A stretch of DNA of 7,112 nucleotides, from positions 1 through 7,112 of the forward strand of contig JAFQGN010000052.1 of the NCBI GenBank assembly GCA_017398245.1. Direction: 5' to 3'. Source of the stretch: Clostridia bacterium (lineage in GTDB: Bacteria; Bacillota_A; Clostridia; Christensenellales; Aristaeellaceae). The position numbers were made by a program, and so were the translations under genes. How positions within the stretch are numbered: position 1 is the first letter of the stretch; every line of letters starts with the position of its first letter. This document shows, one piece after another, positions 5,236 to 7,112 of the stretch. The notes under the pieces are model-generated. The model was not told where the DNA came from and ran no database searches. It was given only the letters and a program-made list of their open reading frames with translations.

Positions 5236-6522
5236 TCAATATACGCCGGAAAAGAATACAAACATGCAGGACATGTATCCAAGACCGAGAACAAAAACAA
5301 TGCACAGTGCCCAGTCGACCCATTTCCTGCGGGCGGCATCAGCCAGCATCGGGTACAGGCAATACAGCCCGGAAACATAGCGCGGCCCGCTGATCAGCCA
5401 GGTCGGCACGATCGTCATATACATGTATGCCCAGCCATACGCTGCGTCTCCAGCGTTCGATCTGCGTGCGTGCAGCCAGAGAAGTGCGACAGCAGCGTAG
5501 ATCAGCACGATCGTCGGCACCCATGTGCCCATGCGCATCGCGATGTTATCGGTGTACAGCGCATAGTCAAAAATATAGCGGAACGTATTCCAGAGCGTGC
5601 CGGTCGTGTTGTGCCAGTGCTCCTCCTGATAAATCCAGAACTGGAACGGATTCCCCGTCACCTTCCAGTTCAGAAAAAGATACGCTGCCACGCCCAGCAA
5701 GATCACAAAGCAGGAAACAAACCGCACAGCCGTTCGCTTCAGCGAAAGCAGACCTTTTTCACGGTCATCCGCAAGCATCGCGTAAAACACCGGGATCGCA
5801 ACGACGATCCCCATCAGTCTGCACGCAGCACACATCGCGCCGGCGATCAACGCAAACGCATATCTTCTTCTTCTTGCAAGATATACAGCTGCCATCGTCA
5901 GCAGCAAAAACAGCGATTCGGTGTAGGGGAGAGAGAGGAAGAACGAAAGCGGATTCAAAAAGAAGAATCTCGTCGCCCTTGCACCGGTCTTCTCCCCATA
6001 TTCCAGTGCTGCAATCTGATACACAAGCGCGCCCGCAATACATGCGCATATATTCGAAACGACCATTGCGCTCACATCGGCATTTCCGCCAAACAGGGGC
6101 AGAAGCATCCTGCATACCAGCGGATACATTGGGAAAAAAACGATGTGGAACCGGGGATCGCCCTCGTTTACATACCAGTTTTTGATCAGCCCCAAATAGT
6201 GTGGCGCGTCCCACTTTGTCCAATGCGCGTACATATTGGCAAAATATGCCTCGTTGCCGCACAGCTTTGCATATACACATGTCGCAAGCAGAATGAACGC
6301 ACGGCTGACCGCAAACCAGACAAGAGCCTGCAGTACTGCGTTCTTCCAGTTTCCCGGTCGGTGCTCCGCAGAAGAACCTTTGCTCAAAAAAAGAGAGGCT
6401 TTGGACTCGCTCTTAAACACAGTAGCAAAATACTTGATCAACAGCGTGATCAAGAGCAAAACGATCAGCGCAGTTCCTAAAACCGCGCTGATCAAAGGCA
6501 AGTGCTTCATCATATCGTTCAT
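5236..6522 (-). CDS. PIG-V-like GT-C membrane glycosyltransferase (Gpi18-related)
   Basis: A 428-aa polytopic membrane protein of the PIG-V / COG5542 type. The GT-C fold family uses lipid-phosphate sugars as donors. The motifs fit. WDAPHY (residues 104-109) follows the second TM and holds the acidic residue expected in the first extracytoplasmic loop. FFPMYP is at 129-134. FFLNPLSFFLSLPYTESLF (about 187-205) is a PIG-V hallmark. GPRYVSG (379-385) lies near the C-terminal TMs. About ten hydrophobic segments are visible. An N-terminal TM (about 7-32) and a polar linker (about 33-62) precede the core. The ATG at 6522 overlaps the upstream TGA as ATGA, with a weak GGATGG site before it. A longer frame to 6618 would lie inside the upstream gene and is rejected. 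In eukaryotes PIG-V adds mannose to GPI; the bacterial acceptor is unknown, so a cell-envelope glycolipid or glycoprotein is only inferred. Confidence 0.85.
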   Translation of the reverse strand: MNDMMKHLPLISAVLGTALIVLLLITLLIKYFATVFKSESKASLFLSKGSSAEHRPGNWKNAVLQALVWFAVSRAFILLATCVYAKLCGNEAYFANMYAHWTKWDAPHYLGLIKNWYVNEGDPRFHIVFFPMYPLVCRMLLPLFGGNADVSAMVVSNICACIAGALVYQIAALEYGEKTGARATRFFFLNPLSFFLSLPYTESLFLLLTMAAVYLARRRRYAFALIAGAMCAACRLMGIVVAIPVFYAMLADDREKGLLSLKRTAVRFVSCFVILLGVAAYLFLNWKVTGNPFQFWIYQEEHWHNTTGTLWNTFRYIFDYALYTDNIAMRMGTWVPTIVLIYAAVALLWLHARRSNAGDAAYGWAYMYMTIVPTWLISGPRYVSGLYCLYPMLADAARRKWVDWALCIVFVLGLGYMSCMFVFFSGVY

Positions 6523-7112
6523 GCTTCCATCCAATCCGGTTTTAAATATCTTTGTACGGGGAAAAGAGGGAGACGGATCTGTGCAGAAAGCTCCGGCATG
6601 AGCTCCTCTTTCGCGCACACACAGCGAACATCAAGATGCAGCGCATCAGCAGCCTCGCGTACGGTTTCAAATCCCTGCAATACATCGTCAACCGTCGTTT
6701 CATCGCCGAGATTCGCATTGCAGATCAGGGCGTCGGGAGCCATTCGAGCTCTAAGGGCAATCGCGTGGTACATCTCGACGATCTGCTCTACGCTTGCGGA
6801 ACGCGGCCGAAAGGGATTTACGACCATCAGGAACTCTTTGTCTGCAACGGAAAACTGAGGAGCATATGCGCCGAGCGCAGCCGCGCCTGTATCGTCTCCG
6901 CCAACATCGAAGATCACGCGGCCCTCGTCACGCCCAAATACCCCTTGTATTTGCGGGGGGAGAGAGGGGATATCCACGCTCGTATTGGCGTAAATCGGCT
7001 TGAGAAGTTCGATATCTCGCGCCTTGAGCAATTCCTCCTGCTCTGCGCTGCGGAAAAACGGGTTGACGATGTCCAGATCCACTAATGTCACCGGCTGTTC
7101 CGTTTCCCGCAG
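6519..7112 (-). CDS. ParA/MinD-like P-loop ATPase (5'-truncated)
   Basis: The C-terminal 197 residues of a SIMIBI-class ATPase; the frame is open to the window edge. A GTG at 7091 is internal, because the upstream codons (LRETEQP) lead into VTLVDLDIVNPFFRS, the conserved strand after the P-loop in ParA-type proteins. The Walker A loop itself must lie outside the window. Also visible are VIFDVGGDDTGAAALG, a Walker B/switch region with the unusual D-x-G-G-D-D pattern, and ALICNANLGDETT, which sits where ParA/MinD proteins have the base-contacting Asn. The C-terminus is LFPVQRYLKPDW. Similar ATPases occur in Clostridia, and I recall some beside 2-oxoacid:ferredoxin oxidoreductase genes; the flank that would test this is not visible. 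It is the first visible gene of the operon and overlaps the glycosyltransferase start by ATGA. The role (partner protein, cofactor loading or positioning) is unknown. Confidence 0.82.
   Translation of the reverse strand: MRETEQPVTLVDLDIVNPFFRSAEQEELLKARDIELLKPIYANTSVDIPSLPPQIQGVFGRDEGRVIFDVGGDDTGAAALGAYAPQFSVADKEFLMVVNPFRPRSASVEQIVEMYHAIALRARMAPDALICNANLGDETTVDDVLQGFETVREAADALHLDVRCVCAKEELMPELSAQIRLPLFPVQRYLKPDWMEA

Noticed and set aside
4996..6480. 494-aa plus-strand open frame opposite the glycosyltransferase and Cys-rich genes
   Set aside because: It has low-complexity, Arg/Gln/His-rich composition and no start signal, and it crosses two well-supported minus-strand genes and their intergenic ribosome site.
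6523..6618. 32-residue N-terminal extension of the PIG-V-like protein
   Set aside because: It lies wholly within the ATPase gene in another frame, lacks a ribosome site, and the ATGA overlap at 6519-6522 gives a natural start before the first TM.

Overview
The window looks like a piece of chromosome from a Gram-positive anaerobe of the class Clostridia, with moderate GC content. The support is the gene set: a UPF0371/DUF1846 protein close to the Firmicutes form, a small Cys-rich protein of clostridial type, a DUF2779 nuclease-like protein, strong GGAGG-type ribosome sites, sigma-A promoters with extended -10 boxes, and U-rich intrinsic terminators. The lineage is inferred from remembered family traits, not from a search. 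I see no mobile element, CRISPR array, phage gene or integration scar, so most of the window reads as ordinary core and accessory chromosome.

Layout, left to right. (1) The 3' part of a PfkB-family sugar kinase, most like 2-keto-3-deoxygluconate kinase (+, 3-647), ends at a terminator whose hairpin is a perfect 32-bp palindrome. (2) A tRNA-Pro with anticodon GGG (-, 761-837) has its own near-consensus promoter, a duplicated A/T-rich upstream element and its own terminator. (3) A ZIP-family metal transporter (-, 975-1727) has an AT-rich inverted repeat over its probable -10 box. (4) A two-domain protein (-, 1833-3224) joins a Cas4/RecB-like half carrying four Fe-S-type cysteines to a DUF2779 DEDD-exonuclease-like half. 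(5) Divergent from it is a monocistronic UPF0371/DUF1846 gene (+, 3450-4931) with an extended -10 promoter and a leader of about 88 nt. (6) A shared bidirectional terminator (4939-4976) separates it from a minus-strand operon. That operon runs, in transcription order, from a ParA/MinD-like P-loop ATPase (cut by the window end) to a PIG-V-like GT-C glycosyltransferase and then a 72-aa Cys-rich protein.

How the genes relate. The ATPase and the membrane glycosyltransferase overlap by 4 bases (ATGA) and are probably translationally coupled. The Cys-rich gene follows after 42 bases. The nuclease-like gene and the DUF1846 gene share a 225-bp divergent intergenic region. The nuclease-like and ZIP genes are codirectional, 105 bp apart, with no convincing terminator between them, so some read-through is possible. 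No gene-free stretch exceeds 300 bases.

The most interesting points are the apparent loss of the E-x-K nuclease signature in the Cas4-like half of the DUF2779 protein, the palindromic operator candidate in front of the metal transporter, the duplicated element upstream of the tRNA promoter, and the unexplained ATPase/GT-C/Cys-rich operon. I did not find a clear, wholly new multi-gene system.
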